Below, piece by piece: positions 51,358 to 60,469 of a stretch of 64,000 nucleotides of DNA; within the stretch, counting starts at the first letter, position 1; every line of letters starts with the position of its first letter. The DNA is from Leucobacter sp. CX169 (GTDB lineage: Bacteria > Actinomycetota > Actinomycetes > Actinomycetales > Microbacteriaceae). The notes beneath the pieces were generated by a model, which made no database searches, was not told the DNA's origin, and saw nothing but the letters and a program-made list of their open reading frames with translations. The stretch is from contig NZ_CP071051.1 of NCBI RefSeq assembly GCF_017161405.1, forward strand, positions 992,001 through 1,056,000. The letters are read 5' to 3'. A program made the translations under genes and the position numbers.

Positions 51358-52377
51358 ATGAATGAAGCGCACGCGGCGGGGCTCACGATCGGCGAGCTCG
51401 GAGAGGCCGGCGTGCTCACGCGCGTGCTCGCGCGGCTCGGCGAGGCTGCGGCTGCGACGGTCGGCCCAGGCGACGACGCGGCCGTGCTGACGAGCGCGGG
51501 GGACCTCGTCGTCACGAGCGACGCGATGATCGAGGGCCCCGACTTCCGCCTGTCCTGGTCGAGCGGGTACGAGCTCGGCTGGAAGCTCGCAGCGACCAAT
51601 CTGTCCGACGTCGCGGCTATGGGGGCAATGCCCATCGGGCTGACCGTCATTATCGCGGCCCCCGCGTCGACTCCGGTCGCGCTGCTCGAGGCGATCGCCT
51701 CCGGGCTCGACGACGCGTGCCGCGATCTCGCGCCAGGATGCGGCGTCGTCGGGGGCGACCTCTCGAACGCCCCGGTGCTCAGCTGCGCGGTGACGGCGCT
51801 TGGTGACCTCGGGGGGCGTCGTCCGGTACTGCGCTCGGGCGCCCGCGTGGGCGACGTGGTGGCGTATGCGGGGGACCTCGGGCTCGCTGGGCGCGGCCTG
51901 TCGCTGCTGTTCGAGCGCTGCGGCGATGAACAGGAGGACGACGGGCAGCCCGTCGAGGAGCGCCTTACCCTACTGCGCGCCGCGCACCCGATCGTGCTCG
52001 CGGCGCAGCTCGCCCCCGCCCCGCCGATCGCGGCCGGAGTGCGCGCCGCCGACGGCGGGGCGACCGCGATGATGGACGTCTCCGACTCGCTGAGCCTCGA
52101 CTCGGCGCGGCTCGGCAAGGCGAGCGGCGTCACGCTCGACCTAGATCCTGCGCTGCTTGCGGCCGGATTTGGCTGGCAACGCGGGGAAGCCGTGTCGGTG
52201 GAGGACATGCTCACGGGCGGCGAGGATCACGGCATGCTCGCGACGTTCCCGGCCGGGGCCCCGCTGCCCGAGGGCTTTGCGCCCATCGGTCGCGCGGTCG
52301 CGCGCGGGGCCACCCTGCTGCTGGGCGGCGAGGCCACCGAGCCCCGCGGCTGGGACCCGTACCGCTCGGGGCGCTGA
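51358..52377 (+). CDS. thiL: thiamine-monophosphate kinase
   Basis: Makes thiamine pyrophosphate from the monophosphate. A 339-aa AIR-synthase-like kinase with VGPGDDAAVL near residue 36, SDAMIEGPDF, NLSDVAAMGA near residue 81, GGDLSNA and MDVSDSLSLD near residue 236. ATG 51358 has TAGCGT 7 nt before it, so it is probably leaderless. Divergent from the DUF3515 gene and converging on the PucR gene with a 4-bp gap. Confidence 0.93.
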   Translation: MNEAHAAGLTIGELGEAGVLTRVLARLGEAAAATVGPGDDAAVLTSAGDLVVTSDAMIEGPDFRLSWSSGYELGWKLAATNLSDVAAMGAMPIGLTVIIAAPASTPVALLEAIASGLDDACRDLAPGCGVVGGDLSNAPVLSCAVTALGDLGGRRPVLRSGARVGDVVAYAGDLGLAGRGLSLLFERCGDEQEDDGQPVEERLTLLRAAHPIVLAAQLAPAPPIAAGVRAADGGATAMMDVSDSLSLDSARLGKASGVTLDLDPALLAAGFGWQRGEAVSVEDMLTGGEDHGMLATFPAGAPLPEGFAPIGRAVARGATLLLGGEATEPRGWDPYRSGR

Positions 52378-52381
52378 CGCG

Positions 52382-53959
52382 CTAACCCACCAACCGCAGC
52401 GCCGTCCAGAGCTCAGCGCGCACGTCGGGGTCGTCGAGATCACGCTGCAGTAGACCGGCCGCAGTCTGCACCCGTGTGCGCAGCGTGTGGCGATGCACAC
52501 CGAGCTCAGTCGCGGCAGGGCTCGTCTGCCCGTGGTGGCGCAGCCAGATCTCGAGGCTCTCGGCGATGCGGTCGCTGTGCCGGGCGTCGTGCGTGCGGAT
52601 CGGCGCCAGCAGGGCTTTCGCGCGCGTTGCGGCTTCGGGCTGCCGGTCGAGCAGGCCGAGCACGCTCGAGGCCATCGAAGTCCGAAACTCCACGGGCCCC
52701 TGGCCCGAGGCGTCTGCGATGTCGTAGGCGAGGCGAGCCTGGGCGATGGCCTCGGCGAGCGCGTCGACCGATGCGCGGCCCGAGACGCCGGCGGATACTC
52801 CGCGCGCTGCGAGATGCTCGGTGACTGGGCGCAGCAGACGCTGCTCGATCACGAGGGTCGGCGCGCCGTCAAAGCGGGCGAGCAGCGCGCCCGGGCGGCT
52901 CGCGGTGAGCGAGCGCAGGTCCTCGATCACGGGGCTGCCGTCGGGCTCGTTCGGGTCGAGCACCAGCACGCGCACCGGGTCACTGGGCAGCGAGGGGAGT
53001 GAGTGCTCTGCGACGCGCTCGGCGAGCGGCCGCTGCTCCTCGACGAGCAGGCGCAGCACGGCGGCGCGCAGCTCGGTATCGGCGGTCGCGATCCCGCTGC
53101 GGTACTCGAGCGAAAGCGTCGCGAGCGCGGCGACGAGGCTGACGGCGGTCTGCTCGGCATGGTCGAGGGCCGCGGACCCGCCGACGACAAGGACGCCGCG
53201 TAGTTTTCCGCCGCGGCCGAGCGTCTGCAGCTGCGCCCCGGCGTCCCCGTCGGCGAGCACGCGGCCCGAGCGCACCCCGCGATCGACGAGCGTCGCAGAC
53301 TCCCGCCGGATCCACTCGGCGCCGGCCTCCGAGCGCGCCGTCTTGGGGGAGACCTGGGCAACGCGTCCGGTGCGGTCGGTGATGGCGACCCATCGTCCGA
53401 GCCGGGCGGCGAGCTCGCGCACGACGGCCGAGATGCCGTCCGCGTGGAGCGCCGCGCCCGCGATGGCGCGCTGGGCCTCGAGGCTCCAGGTGTCTCGCGC
53501 GTGTGTCTCGGCGTCGAGCAGTCGCGCCGCGGTCTGAATGATCGCGAGAAACGGCGTCTGGTACGGCACGCGGAAGAGGGGGAGCCCGAGCGCCTCGCAC
53601 GCGGCGACGATGGTCCCGGGGGTGCGCACCCAGCGCACCTCGGCCGCGAAGCCGAGGGCGCAGACGCCGGCGTCGATCAGCTGTTCGACGTACTCGGCGG
53701 CCGAGGTCGCCGACGGTTCCTGCGCGAACTGCGCGCCCGTCGTGAGCAGGACGGTGCGCGGGGTGAGGAAGGGCGTGGGATCGGAAAGGTCTGAGCTGTG
53801 CACCCACTGCACGGGACGTTCGGCGGTGTCTTCGGCGTGTCCGGCGATGAGCACGAGACCGAGCGGAAACTGGCGCAGCAGCGCGCCGAGTGGGATCGTC
53901 GCATGCGGGATCGCGGCCGGGGGAGCGGCGGCGGCCGAGGCCAGGTCACTGCGTGCCAC
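52382..53959 (-). CDS. PucR family transcriptional regulator
   Basis: A 525-aa regulator: an N-terminal PucR/purine-catabolism-like domain (GALLRQFPLGLVLIAG to LGFAAEVRW), a central GGDEF-like region, and a C-terminal PucR helix-turn-helix (LGVHRHTLRTRVQTAAGLL). I start at GTG 53959, which has GGAG 5 nt upstream; a TTG at 54016 is an alternative. Divergent from gabT-gabD, so it probably activates GABA breakdown in response to GABA or a derivative (inference; PucR members do control gab genes in other actinobacteria). Confidence 0.82.
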   Translation of the reverse strand: MARSDLASAAAAPPAAIPHATIPLGALLRQFPLGLVLIAGHAEDTAERPVQWVHSSDLSDPTPFLTPRTVLLTTGAQFAQEPSATSAAEYVEQLIDAGVCALGFAAEVRWVRTPGTIVAACEALGLPLFRVPYQTPFLAIIQTAARLLDAETHARDTWSLEAQRAIAGAALHADGISAVVRELAARLGRWVAITDRTGRVAQVSPKTARSEAGAEWIRRESATLVDRGVRSGRVLADGDAGAQLQTLGRGGKLRGVLVVGGSAALDHAEQTAVSLVAALATLSLEYRSGIATADTELRAAVLRLLVEEQRPLAERVAEHSLPSLPSDPVRVLVLDPNEPDGSPVIEDLRSLTASRPGALLARFDGAPTLVIEQRLLRPVTEHLAARGVSAGVSGRASVDALAEAIAQARLAYDIADASGQGPVEFRTSMASSVLGLLDRQPEAATRAKALLAPIRTHDARHSDRIAESLEIWLRHHGQTSPAATELGVHRHTLRTRVQTAAGLLQRDLDDPDVRAELWTALRLVG

Positions 53960-54069
53960 GAGTACTCCGATCAGGGGGGGGACTGGGTCCGATGAGCAAT
54001 TTGCCACTGTGGACAATTCTTCCCCAAGTATTCACCATGTTGTCGTGCGTGCGGTGTGCGTCTCGGACG

Positions 54070-54075
54070 TATTCT
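54070..54075 (+). promoter_or_regulatory. possible -10 of gabTD
   Basis: TATTCT about 50 nt before gabT, without a recognisable -35 at the usual distance, which suits an activator-dependent promoter. The AT-rich stretch 54001-54040 between the divergent genes is the most likely place for PucR binding. Confidence 0.35.
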
Positions 54076-54126
54076 GGGGTCAGCCACTTTCTCGGCACGC
54101 ATCCGCGATTTCAAGGAGGAACCGTT

Positions 54127-55470
54127 ATGTCTAACGTCACCATTCAGGGTGGACCCGCTCTGGCGCAGGAGCGCAAGCTCGTCACCAGCATCCCCGGCCC
54201 GAAGTCGCAGGAACTGCTTGCCCGCAAGAACTCCGCCGTCGCCGCAGGCGTCGGCGTCGCGCTCCCCATCTTCACCGTTGCTGCCGGCAACGGCGTCATG
54301 CTCGACGCCGACGGTAACTCGCTGATCGACCTCGGCTCGGGCATCGCCGTGACCGGTGTCGGCAACTCGTCGCCCCGCGTCGTCAAGGCTGTTCAGGATC
54401 AGGTCGAGCTCTTCACGCACACCTGCTTCACCGTGACCCCCTACGAGGGCTACGTCGCCGTCGCTGAGAAGCTCAACGCGCTCACCCCCGGTGACCACGA
54501 GAAGCGCTCCGCTCTCTTCAACTCGGGCGCCGAGGCCGTCGAGAACGCGATCAAGATCGCTCGCCACGCCACGGGCCGCGACGCAGTCGTCGTGTTCGAT
54601 CACGCGTACCACGGCCGCACCAACCTCACCATGGGCATGACCGCGAAGAACATGCCCTACAAGGACGGCTTTGGCCCGTTCGCGCCCGAGGTCTACCGCG
54701 CTCCCACCTCTTACCCCTTCCGTGACGGCCTCACCGGCCCGGAGGCCGCAGAGGTCGCGATCCTGCAGATCGAGAAGCAGGTCGGCGGCAAGAACGTCGC
54801 TGCGATCATCATCGAGCCCATCCAGGGCGAGGGTGGTTTCATCGAGCCCGCACTCGGCTTCCTCCCCGCGATCCAGGAGTGGGCGACCGCCAACGGCGTC
54901 GTCTTCATCCTCGATGAGGTCCAGACCGGCTTCGCGCGCACCGGCCAGATGTTCGCGGCGAACCTCGAGGGCGTCGTCCCCGACCTCATCACGACCGCGA
55001 AGGGCATCGCTGGCGGCCTCCCGCTGTCGGCCGTGACCGGCCGCGCCGAGATCATGGACACCGCACACGCAGGCGGCCTCGGCGGCACCTACGCTGGTAG
55101 CCCCATCGCCTGCGCCGCTGCGCTCGCGACGATCGAGACGTACGAAGAGGACGGGCTCGTCGAGCGTGCCGCCCACATCGGCACCCTCATCTCGGACTTC
55201 TTCACGAAGCTCCAGGCGACCGATGACCGCATCGGCGAGGTCCGTGGCCGTGGCGCCATGGCCGCACTCGAGCTCGTCGAGTCGGGCTCGAAGAAGCCCG
55301 CAGCGGCGCTCACCAGCGCGATCGCCAAGGCTGCAGGTGAGCAGGGCGTCATCGTCCTGACCTGCGGTACCTACGGCAACGTGATCCGTTTCCTCCCCGC
55401 ACTCACCATCTCGGACGAGCTGCTGCTCGAGGGCCTCCAGGTCGTCGCAGACGCGCTGGCCGCGAACTAG
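54127..55470 (+). CDS. gabT: 4-aminobutyrate--2-oxoglutarate aminotransferase
   Basis: PLP enzyme that turns GABA and 2-oxoglutarate into succinate semialdehyde and glutamate. The 447-aa class III aminotransferase shows NSGAEAVENAIKIAR, DHAYHGRTNLTMGMT, EPIQGEGGFIEP, DEVQTGFARTG and the PLP-Lys in TTAKGIAGGLP. ATG 54127 has a strong AAGGAGG 7 nt upstream; the frame from 53890 crosses the promoter. Followed after 28 bp by gabD. Regulated with the divergent PucR gene. Confidence 0.93.
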   Translation: MSNVTIQGGPALAQERKLVTSIPGPKSQELLARKNSAVAAGVGVALPIFTVAAGNGVMLDADGNSLIDLGSGIAVTGVGNSSPRVVKAVQDQVELFTHTCFTVTPYEGYVAVAEKLNALTPGDHEKRSALFNSGAEAVENAIKIARHATGRDAVVVFDHAYHGRTNLTMGMTAKNMPYKDGFGPFAPEVYRAPTSYPFRDGLTGPEAAEVAILQIEKQVGGKNVAAIIIEPIQGEGGFIEPALGFLPAIQEWATANGVVFILDEVQTGFARTGQMFAANLEGVVPDLITTAKGIAGGLPLSAVTGRAEIMDTAHAGGLGGTYAGSPIACAAALATIETYEEDGLVERAAHIGTLISDFFTKLQATDDRIGEVRGRGAMAALELVESGSKKPAAALTSAIAKAAGEQGVIVLTCGTYGNVIRFLPALTISDELLLEGLQVVADALAAN

Positions 55471-55498
55471 TCCCGATTACCGAAAAGGACATCGAATT

Positions 55499-56968
55499 AT
55501 GGCACTGAAGACCCACGAGCAGGATCTGCTCGACCGCGTTCAGACCGGCCTCGGCATCGGCGGCACCTGGCAGCCCTCTTCGTCGGGGGCCACCCTCGAC
55601 GTGCAGGATCCTGCCACCGGCGAGACCATCAAGACGATCGCCGACGCGACCGTTGAGGACGCCGTGCGCGCCCTCGACGCCGCCGTCGCCGCCCAGGATT
55701 CGTGGGCAGCGACGTCGAGCCGCGCGCGCTCGAACATCCTGCGCCGCGCCTTCGACCTCCTCATGGAGCGCAAGGAAGAGTTCGCCCTGCTGATGAGCAT
55801 GGAGATGGGCAAGCCCATCGCCGAGGCTCGCGGCGAGGTCGTCTACGGCGGCGAATTCCTGCGCTGGTTCTCGGAGGAAGCCGTCCGCGTTCGCGGCGAT
55901 TTCCGCCAGAACCCCGAGGGTACCGGCAACATGATCGTCACCCACCTCCCCGTGGGCCCGACGTACTTCATCACGCCGTGGAACTTCCCCCTCGCGATGG
56001 CGACCCGCAAGATCGCTCCGGCACTCGCTGCCGGGTGCACCGTCGTCATCAAGCCCGCAGCGCTCACCCCGCTGACCACCATCTTCTTCGTGCAGCTGCT
56101 CGAAGAGGCTGGCCTCCCCGCCGGCGTGGTCAATGTGGTCCCGACCTCCAAGTCGAGCGCACAGTCGAGCGCGATCCTGTCGGATACGCGCCTGCGCAAG
56201 CTCAGCTTCACGGGCTCGACCCCCGTGGGTGTCAAGCTGCTCGAGGCCGCGGCACAGAACGTGCTGCGCACCTCGATGGAGCTCGGCGGCAACGCGCCGT
56301 TCGTCGTGTTCGAGGACGCCGACCTGGACCGCGCGGTCGAGGGCGTCATGCTCGCGAAGTTCCGCAACATCGGCCAGGCCTGCACCGCGGCCAACCGCAT
56401 CATCGTGCACGAGTCGGTCGCTGACGAGTTCGCTCGTCGCGTCGGCGAGCGCGTCGCGAAGTTCACGATCGGCCGCGGCGCCGAGGAGGGCAACGACATC
56501 GGCGCCCTCGTCGACGCGAAGGCTGTCGCGAACACGGCTCGCCTGGTTGCGGACGCCGTCGACATGGGTGCAAACATCGTCACCGGTGGCGAGGCAATCG
56601 ACGGGCCGGGTCACTTCTTCCAGCCCACCGTCGTCGACAACCTCAGCCCGCAGGCGGCGATCATGCGCGAGGAGATCTTCGGACCGCTCCTCGGCATCAT
56701 CCGCTTCTCGACCGAGGAAGAGGCGGTCGAGATTGCCAACAACACCGAGTACGGCCTGATCAGCTATGTCTTCACGGAGAACATCCACCGTGGACACCGC
56801 ATGATCGAGAAGCTCGAGACCGGCATGATGGGCCTGAACACCGGCCTCGTCTCGAACGCCGCGGCTCCCTTCGGTGGCCTGAAGCAGTCGGGCCTCGGCC
56901 GCGAGGGCGGCTTCGAGGGCATCCAGGAGTTCCTCTCCTCGAAGTACACTCTGTTGCCGCGGAGCTAG
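55499..56968 (+). CDS. gabD: succinate-semialdehyde dehydrogenase
   Basis: Oxidises succinate semialdehyde to succinate. A 489-aa aldehyde dehydrogenase with TPWNFPLAMATRKIAPALAA near residue 160, the cofactor loop FTGSTPVG, catalytic Glu in ELGGNAPF and catalytic Cys in GQACTAANRI near residue 298. It directly follows gabT, so the pair sends GABA carbon into the TCA cycle. NAD versus NADP use is not decided by what I can see. Confidence 0.92.
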   Translation: MALKTHEQDLLDRVQTGLGIGGTWQPSSSGATLDVQDPATGETIKTIADATVEDAVRALDAAVAAQDSWAATSSRARSNILRRAFDLLMERKEEFALLMSMEMGKPIAEARGEVVYGGEFLRWFSEEAVRVRGDFRQNPEGTGNMIVTHLPVGPTYFITPWNFPLAMATRKIAPALAAGCTVVIKPAALTPLTTIFFVQLLEEAGLPAGVVNVVPTSKSSAQSSAILSDTRLRKLSFTGSTPVGVKLLEAAAQNVLRTSMELGGNAPFVVFEDADLDRAVEGVMLAKFRNIGQACTAANRIIVHESVADEFARRVGERVAKFTIGRGAEEGNDIGALVDAKAVANTARLVADAVDMGANIVTGGEAIDGPGHFFQPTVVDNLSPQAAIMREEIFGPLLGIIRFSTEEEAVEIANNTEYGLISYVFTENIHRGHRMIEKLETGMMGLNTGLVSNAAAPFGGLKQSGLGREGGFEGIQEFLSSKYTLLPRS

Positions 56969-57441
56969 TCTCTCGCAGCGTCACGCCCGGGGCGTCGCCT
57001 CACCGGTTTCCGGTGGGTCGGCGCCCTTCGGCGTTCCTAGAGCAGGTCAGCCAGGTGGCGGCTGGTCGTGCTGGTGCCCTGGCGGCCTGATGGCCTCGTG
57101 CCCTGGCGGCCTGCCAGGATCCTGCCTTCAGATACATCGAGGGTTCACACAATGCGGGTATTGGCGCCCTCACACCCGGAGTTCGTGAACCCTCGATCAT
57201 TCGAGCTACTGGCCGCAGGCCCCGTCGACCTTGCCCACCCGTCGACCTTGCGCAAAGGGCTGCTTCCCGCGACCTGAATCAGCACATCGCGCAAGGTCGG
57301 CGGGGAGGGGCAGGGAGGGGCAGGGGCGGGCAGGGGCGGGCAGGGCGGGGCAGCGTTCCGCGGCAGAAATAGCGCAACGCGATGCGTTGCTACTCAGCTA
57401 TCCGCCTGTCGGCGGCAGAGCTGGCGCGAAGCGATGCTTCG
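56969..57441. repeat. gene-free, repeat-rich stretch between gabD and rsmD
   Basis: No supported gene in 473 bp. It holds a direct repeat GTGCCCTGGCGGCCTG (57074-57089 and 57098-57113), a 13-bp inverted repeat ATCGAGGGTTCAC / GTGAACCCTCGAT (57136-57148 and 57185-57197), a direct repeat CCCGTCGACCTTGC (57221-57234 and 57238-57251) whose second copy pairs with GCGCAAGGTCG (57289-57299), a G-rich tract, and two tandem hairpins. The first inverted repeat may end gabD transcripts. Confidence 0.75.
57302..57352 (+). repeat. G-rich tract with G-quadruplex potential
   Basis: About 50 bp of nearly pure G with units GGGGAGGGGCAG and GGGGCGGGCAG, at least eight runs of three or more G on the plus strand and no complementary C-runs. 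It is a simple repeat that could form quadruplexes; function unknown. Confidence 0.7.
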
Positions 57442-57460
57442 CTACTCAGCCAGCTCTGCC
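57369..57460 (-). terminator. two tandem hairpins at the rsmD end
   Basis: Copy B (57414-57460): outer stem GGCAGAGCTGGC / GCCAGCTCTGCC, inner stem GCGAAGC-GAT-GCTTCGC. Copy A (57369-57401): outer ATAGC / GCTAT, inner GCAACGC-GAT-GCGTTGC. Both keep the loop GAT and the string GCTACTCAGC or GCTACTCAGCTA while paired bases changed together. Copy B includes the last codons and stop of rsmD. Probable rsmD terminator, duplicated. Confidence 0.65.
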
Positions 57461-58014
57461 CACCACAGCAGGGTTTCGCCGTAGGACTTCTTGCGCACGA
57501 GCGCCAGGCCGTCCGGCCAGGTCGGCTCGGGGCTGCGCGACGAGCGCTCCACGAGCACCATCGCATCCTCCGTCAGCTGCGGGATGAGGGACTTCAGGTT
57601 TGCCGTGAGCTCTGCCTCACCCAATTCATAGGGCGGGTCGATCAGGGCGACGTCGAAGTTCCCGGTGCCCGGGCGATCGAGGTACGTCTGCACCGATGCC
57701 TTTTCGACCCGGATCACCGGAGCTGCGCCGCCCGAGAACGCCTTCGTCACTATGCGCGCGTTGCGCTCGGCGACCTGCGCCGCCTGGGGGTGCTTCTCGA
57801 CCAGGGTGACCGCGGAGGCCCCGCGGCTCGCGGCCTCAAGCCCGAGTGCGCCCGATCCGGCGTACAAGTCGAGCACGTTCGCGCCGTCGACCAGGCCCCA
57901 CGACTCGAGCGCCGAGAAGATGGCCTCGCGCACCCGGTCACTCGTGGGGCGGGTGCCCGCCTTGGGCACCTCCAAGCGAAGTGAACCGGCTGCCCCGGAG
58001 ATGATGCGCGTCAT
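57442..58014 (-). CDS. rsmD: 16S rRNA (guanine966-N2)-methyltransferase
   Basis: A 190-aa SAM-dependent methyltransferase that modifies 16S rRNA. RIISGAAGSLRLEVPKAGTRPTSDRVREAIFSAL is split here: the N-terminal RNA-binding stretch, then SAM motif LDLYAGSGALGLEA near residue 55 and catalytic DPPYE near residue 125. ATG 58014 has TACCCT 7 nt upstream (leaderless); the frame open to 58110 overlaps recG. Divergent from recG. Its last codons form part of the terminator hairpin. Confidence 0.92.
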   Translation of the reverse strand: MTRIISGAAGSLRLEVPKAGTRPTSDRVREAIFSALESWGLVDGANVLDLYAGSGALGLEAASRGASAVTLVEKHPQAAQVAERNARIVTKAFSGGAAPVIRVEKASVQTYLDRPGTGNFDVALIDPPYELGEAELTANLKSLIPQLTEDAMVLVERSSRSPEPTWPDGLALVRKKSYGETLLWWAELAE

Positions 58015-58099
58015 ACATTCGAGGGTACCGGTCGTCGGGCGGACGGAGCGCAGGGAGCGCCCGCAGGGCGCCGTCGGTGGCCCTCGGTAGGCTTGGCGC

Positions 58100-60304
58100 G
58101 TGGACAGCATGGACAGCCTTGACTTTGAGACGAGCCTGTCGCGCGCCCTCGGCCCGAAGACCGCGAAGGCGTTCGAGTCGGCGTTCAGCTACGAGACCGT
58201 GGGAGACCTGCTCTGGCACCTGCCCCGCCGCATCGCACGCCGGGGCGACCTGACCCCGCTTTCGGGCCTGCCGCAGGGCGAGCACGCCACCGTCGTCGCC
58301 CAGGTGCTCGACGTCCGCGAGCGCAAGATGCAGTCGCGGCGCGGCGGCGTCCTCGAGGTCCGCATCACGGACGGCACCGGCATCATGTCCCTCACCTTTT
58401 TCAACCAGGGCTGGCGCGCGAACGAGCTCGTCGCCGGCAAGCGCGGGGTGTTCGCAGGCAAGGTCGGCGAGTACCGCGGCATGCAGCAGCTCACCCACCC
58501 CGAGTACGAACTGTTCGAGGATGACGACGTGCCCGAGGGCGTCGACGCCGACGCGCTCGCGAGCATCCGGGCGAAGGACTGGGCCGATACCCTCGTGCCC
58601 ATCTACCCGGCGACATCGAAGCTGCCGAGCTGGACGATCCAGAAGAGCATCCAGATGATCCTCGACGTGCTCGAGCCCGTGTCAGATCCCGTGCCGCGCG
58701 ACGTACTGCGCGACGAGGGCGTCTGCAAAATGGACCAGGCGATCCGCTGGGCGCACCAGCCGTCGACCATGGGCGAGTGGAAGCAGGCGCTTGAGAGCCT
58801 GCGCTTCCGAGAGGCCCTGCACCTACAGCTGGCATTGCTCGATCGCCGCCGCCGCGAGGCCGCCCTGCCGACGAGCCCGTGGCCGCGCGTCGGGGGAGGC
58901 CTCCGCAACGCGTTCGACGCCACGATCCCGTTTACTCTGACCGGTGACCAGGTCGAGGTGGGTGAGACCCTCGAGCGCGAGCTGGCCTCCGAGGTTCCGA
59001 TGCACCGCCTGCTCCAGGGCGAGGTCGGTTCGGGGAAGACGCTCGTAGCGCTCCGGGCCATGCTGCAGGTGGCCGACGGCGGTGGCCAATCGGCGCTCTT
59101 GGCCCCGACCGAGGTGCTCGCCACGCAGCACTTCCGTTCGATCCGAGATCTGCTGGGTGACGAGCTCGGCGCGAAGGTGCGCCCGGTGCTGCTCACCGGG
59201 CAGATGCCACTCGCTGAGCGAAAGAAGGCCCTGCTGTCGGCCGCCGTGGGGGAGGCCCTGATCATCGTCGGGACCCATGCGCTCATGAGCGACAAGACCG
59301 GCTTCCACGATCTCGGCTTCGTCGTCGTCGACGAGCAGCACCGCTTCGGCGTCGAACAGCGCGACACGCTGCGACGCAAAGGAAAGACGCCGCCGCACCT
59401 GCTCGTGATGACAGCGACCCCCATCCCGCGCACCGTCGCGCTCACCGCGTTCGGCGACCTCGAGGTGTCCACCATCCGCGAACTGCCGCCCGGCCGCCAG
59501 GGCATCGTCACGCACGCCGTCAGCCTCACCGACCATCCCTCTTGGGGAGACCGGGCCTGGGAGCGCGCGGCAGAAGAGGTGCGCTCGGGCCGGCAGGTCT
59601 ACGTCGTCTGCCCATCGATCGAACCGGCGGAGGTCGCGGTCGAAAGCGAGCTCTCTGCGAGCGACCCCGCAGGATCCGCACCGCCCCGTGTGCTCCAGAG
59701 CGTGCTGGCGACCGTCGCCGAGCTGCGGGCCCGGCCCTCGCTCGCGGGGGTCCGCATTGAGGCCCTCACCGGCGCGATGCCCGGCTCCGAGAAGGAGGCC
59801 GTGATGATGGCCTTCGCCGCGGGCGAGATCGGCGTGCTGGTCGCCACCACGGTGATCGAGGTGGGTGTGAACGTGCCAAACGCGACGCTCATGATCGTCC
59901 GCGACGCCGACCGCTTCGGCATCTCCCAATTGCACCAGCTGCGTGGGCGTGTGGGGCGGGGTCAGCACCCGGGGCTCTGCCTGCTGCTCAGCCCGGCTGA
60001 AGAAGGCAGCGTCGCGCGTGAGCGAGTCGATGCGGTGGCAGCGACCACCGATGGCTTTGACCTCGCCGAGGTCGACCTGCAGCTGCGCCGCGAGGGCGAC
60101 ATCCTCGGCGTCGCGCAATCGGGCGGGCGTTCATCGCTGAGGCTGCTCCGCGTGGCCGAGCACGGCGACCTCATCGCGCACTCTCGAGAGGTTGCAGGCG
60201 CGCTGCTCGACGCCGATCCTGACCTGCAGCACGCGCCGGGGCTTCGCGAGATCATCGAGCAAGAGAATCGCTCGGGCCTCCTCGAAAACCTCGGCAAGTC
60301 CTAG
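58100..60304 (+). CDS. recG: ATP-dependent DNA helicase RecG
   Basis: A 734-aa branch-migration helicase that rescues stalled replication forks. An N-terminal wedge/OB domain (DLLWHLPRRIARRGDLT near residue 36, then GEHATVVAQVLDV) is followed by helicase motifs: I LQGEVGSGKTLVALRA near residue 304, Ia LAPTEVLATQH, II DEQHRFG, III MTATPIPRT and VI QLRGRVGRGQHPG near residue 615. GTG 58100 has TAGGCT exactly 6 nt upstream (leaderless). Next to rsmD as in many actinobacteria. The 165 bp after it hold no gene. Confidence 0.95.
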   Translation: MDSMDSLDFETSLSRALGPKTAKAFESAFSYETVGDLLWHLPRRIARRGDLTPLSGLPQGEHATVVAQVLDVRERKMQSRRGGVLEVRITDGTGIMSLTFFNQGWRANELVAGKRGVFAGKVGEYRGMQQLTHPEYELFEDDDVPEGVDADALASIRAKDWADTLVPIYPATSKLPSWTIQKSIQMILDVLEPVSDPVPRDVLRDEGVCKMDQAIRWAHQPSTMGEWKQALESLRFREALHLQLALLDRRRREAALPTSPWPRVGGGLRNAFDATIPFTLTGDQVEVGETLERELASEVPMHRLLQGEVGSGKTLVALRAMLQVADGGGQSALLAPTEVLATQHFRSIRDLLGDELGAKVRPVLLTGQMPLAERKKALLSAAVGEALIIVGTHALMSDKTGFHDLGFVVVDEQHRFGVEQRDTLRRKGKTPPHLLVMTATPIPRTVALTAFGDLEVSTIRELPPGRQGIVTHAVSLTDHPSWGDRAWERAAEEVRSGRQVYVVCPSIEPAEVAVESELSASDPAGSAPPRVLQSVLATVAELRARPSLAGVRIEALTGAMPGSEKEAVMMAFAAGEIGVLVATTVIEVGVNVPNATLMIVRDADRFGISQLHQLRGRVGRGQHPGLCLLLSPAEEGSVARERVDAVAATTDGFDLAEVDLQLRREGDILGVAQSGGRSSLRLLRVAEHGDLIAHSREVAGALLDADPDLQHAPGLREIIEQENRSGLLENLGKS

Positions 60305-60469
60305 CACCCCGGCCCAGCCCGTCTCGTCCTCAAGGACTGCTCTGGCGGTGAGAACCCGGTACTCAGGGGTGATGCTCCCGGCACCAGGGGCCGACGCGCG
60401 TACCTGCGGGTCTTTCCTACTGTGAAGTGAACGCTGAAACTCGGCGTTTTGCGACACGAAGGAGATACC

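Noticed and set aside
57302-57352. CRISPR-like repeat
   Set aside because: The units are short, purine-only and have no unique spacers; no cas gene is in the window.
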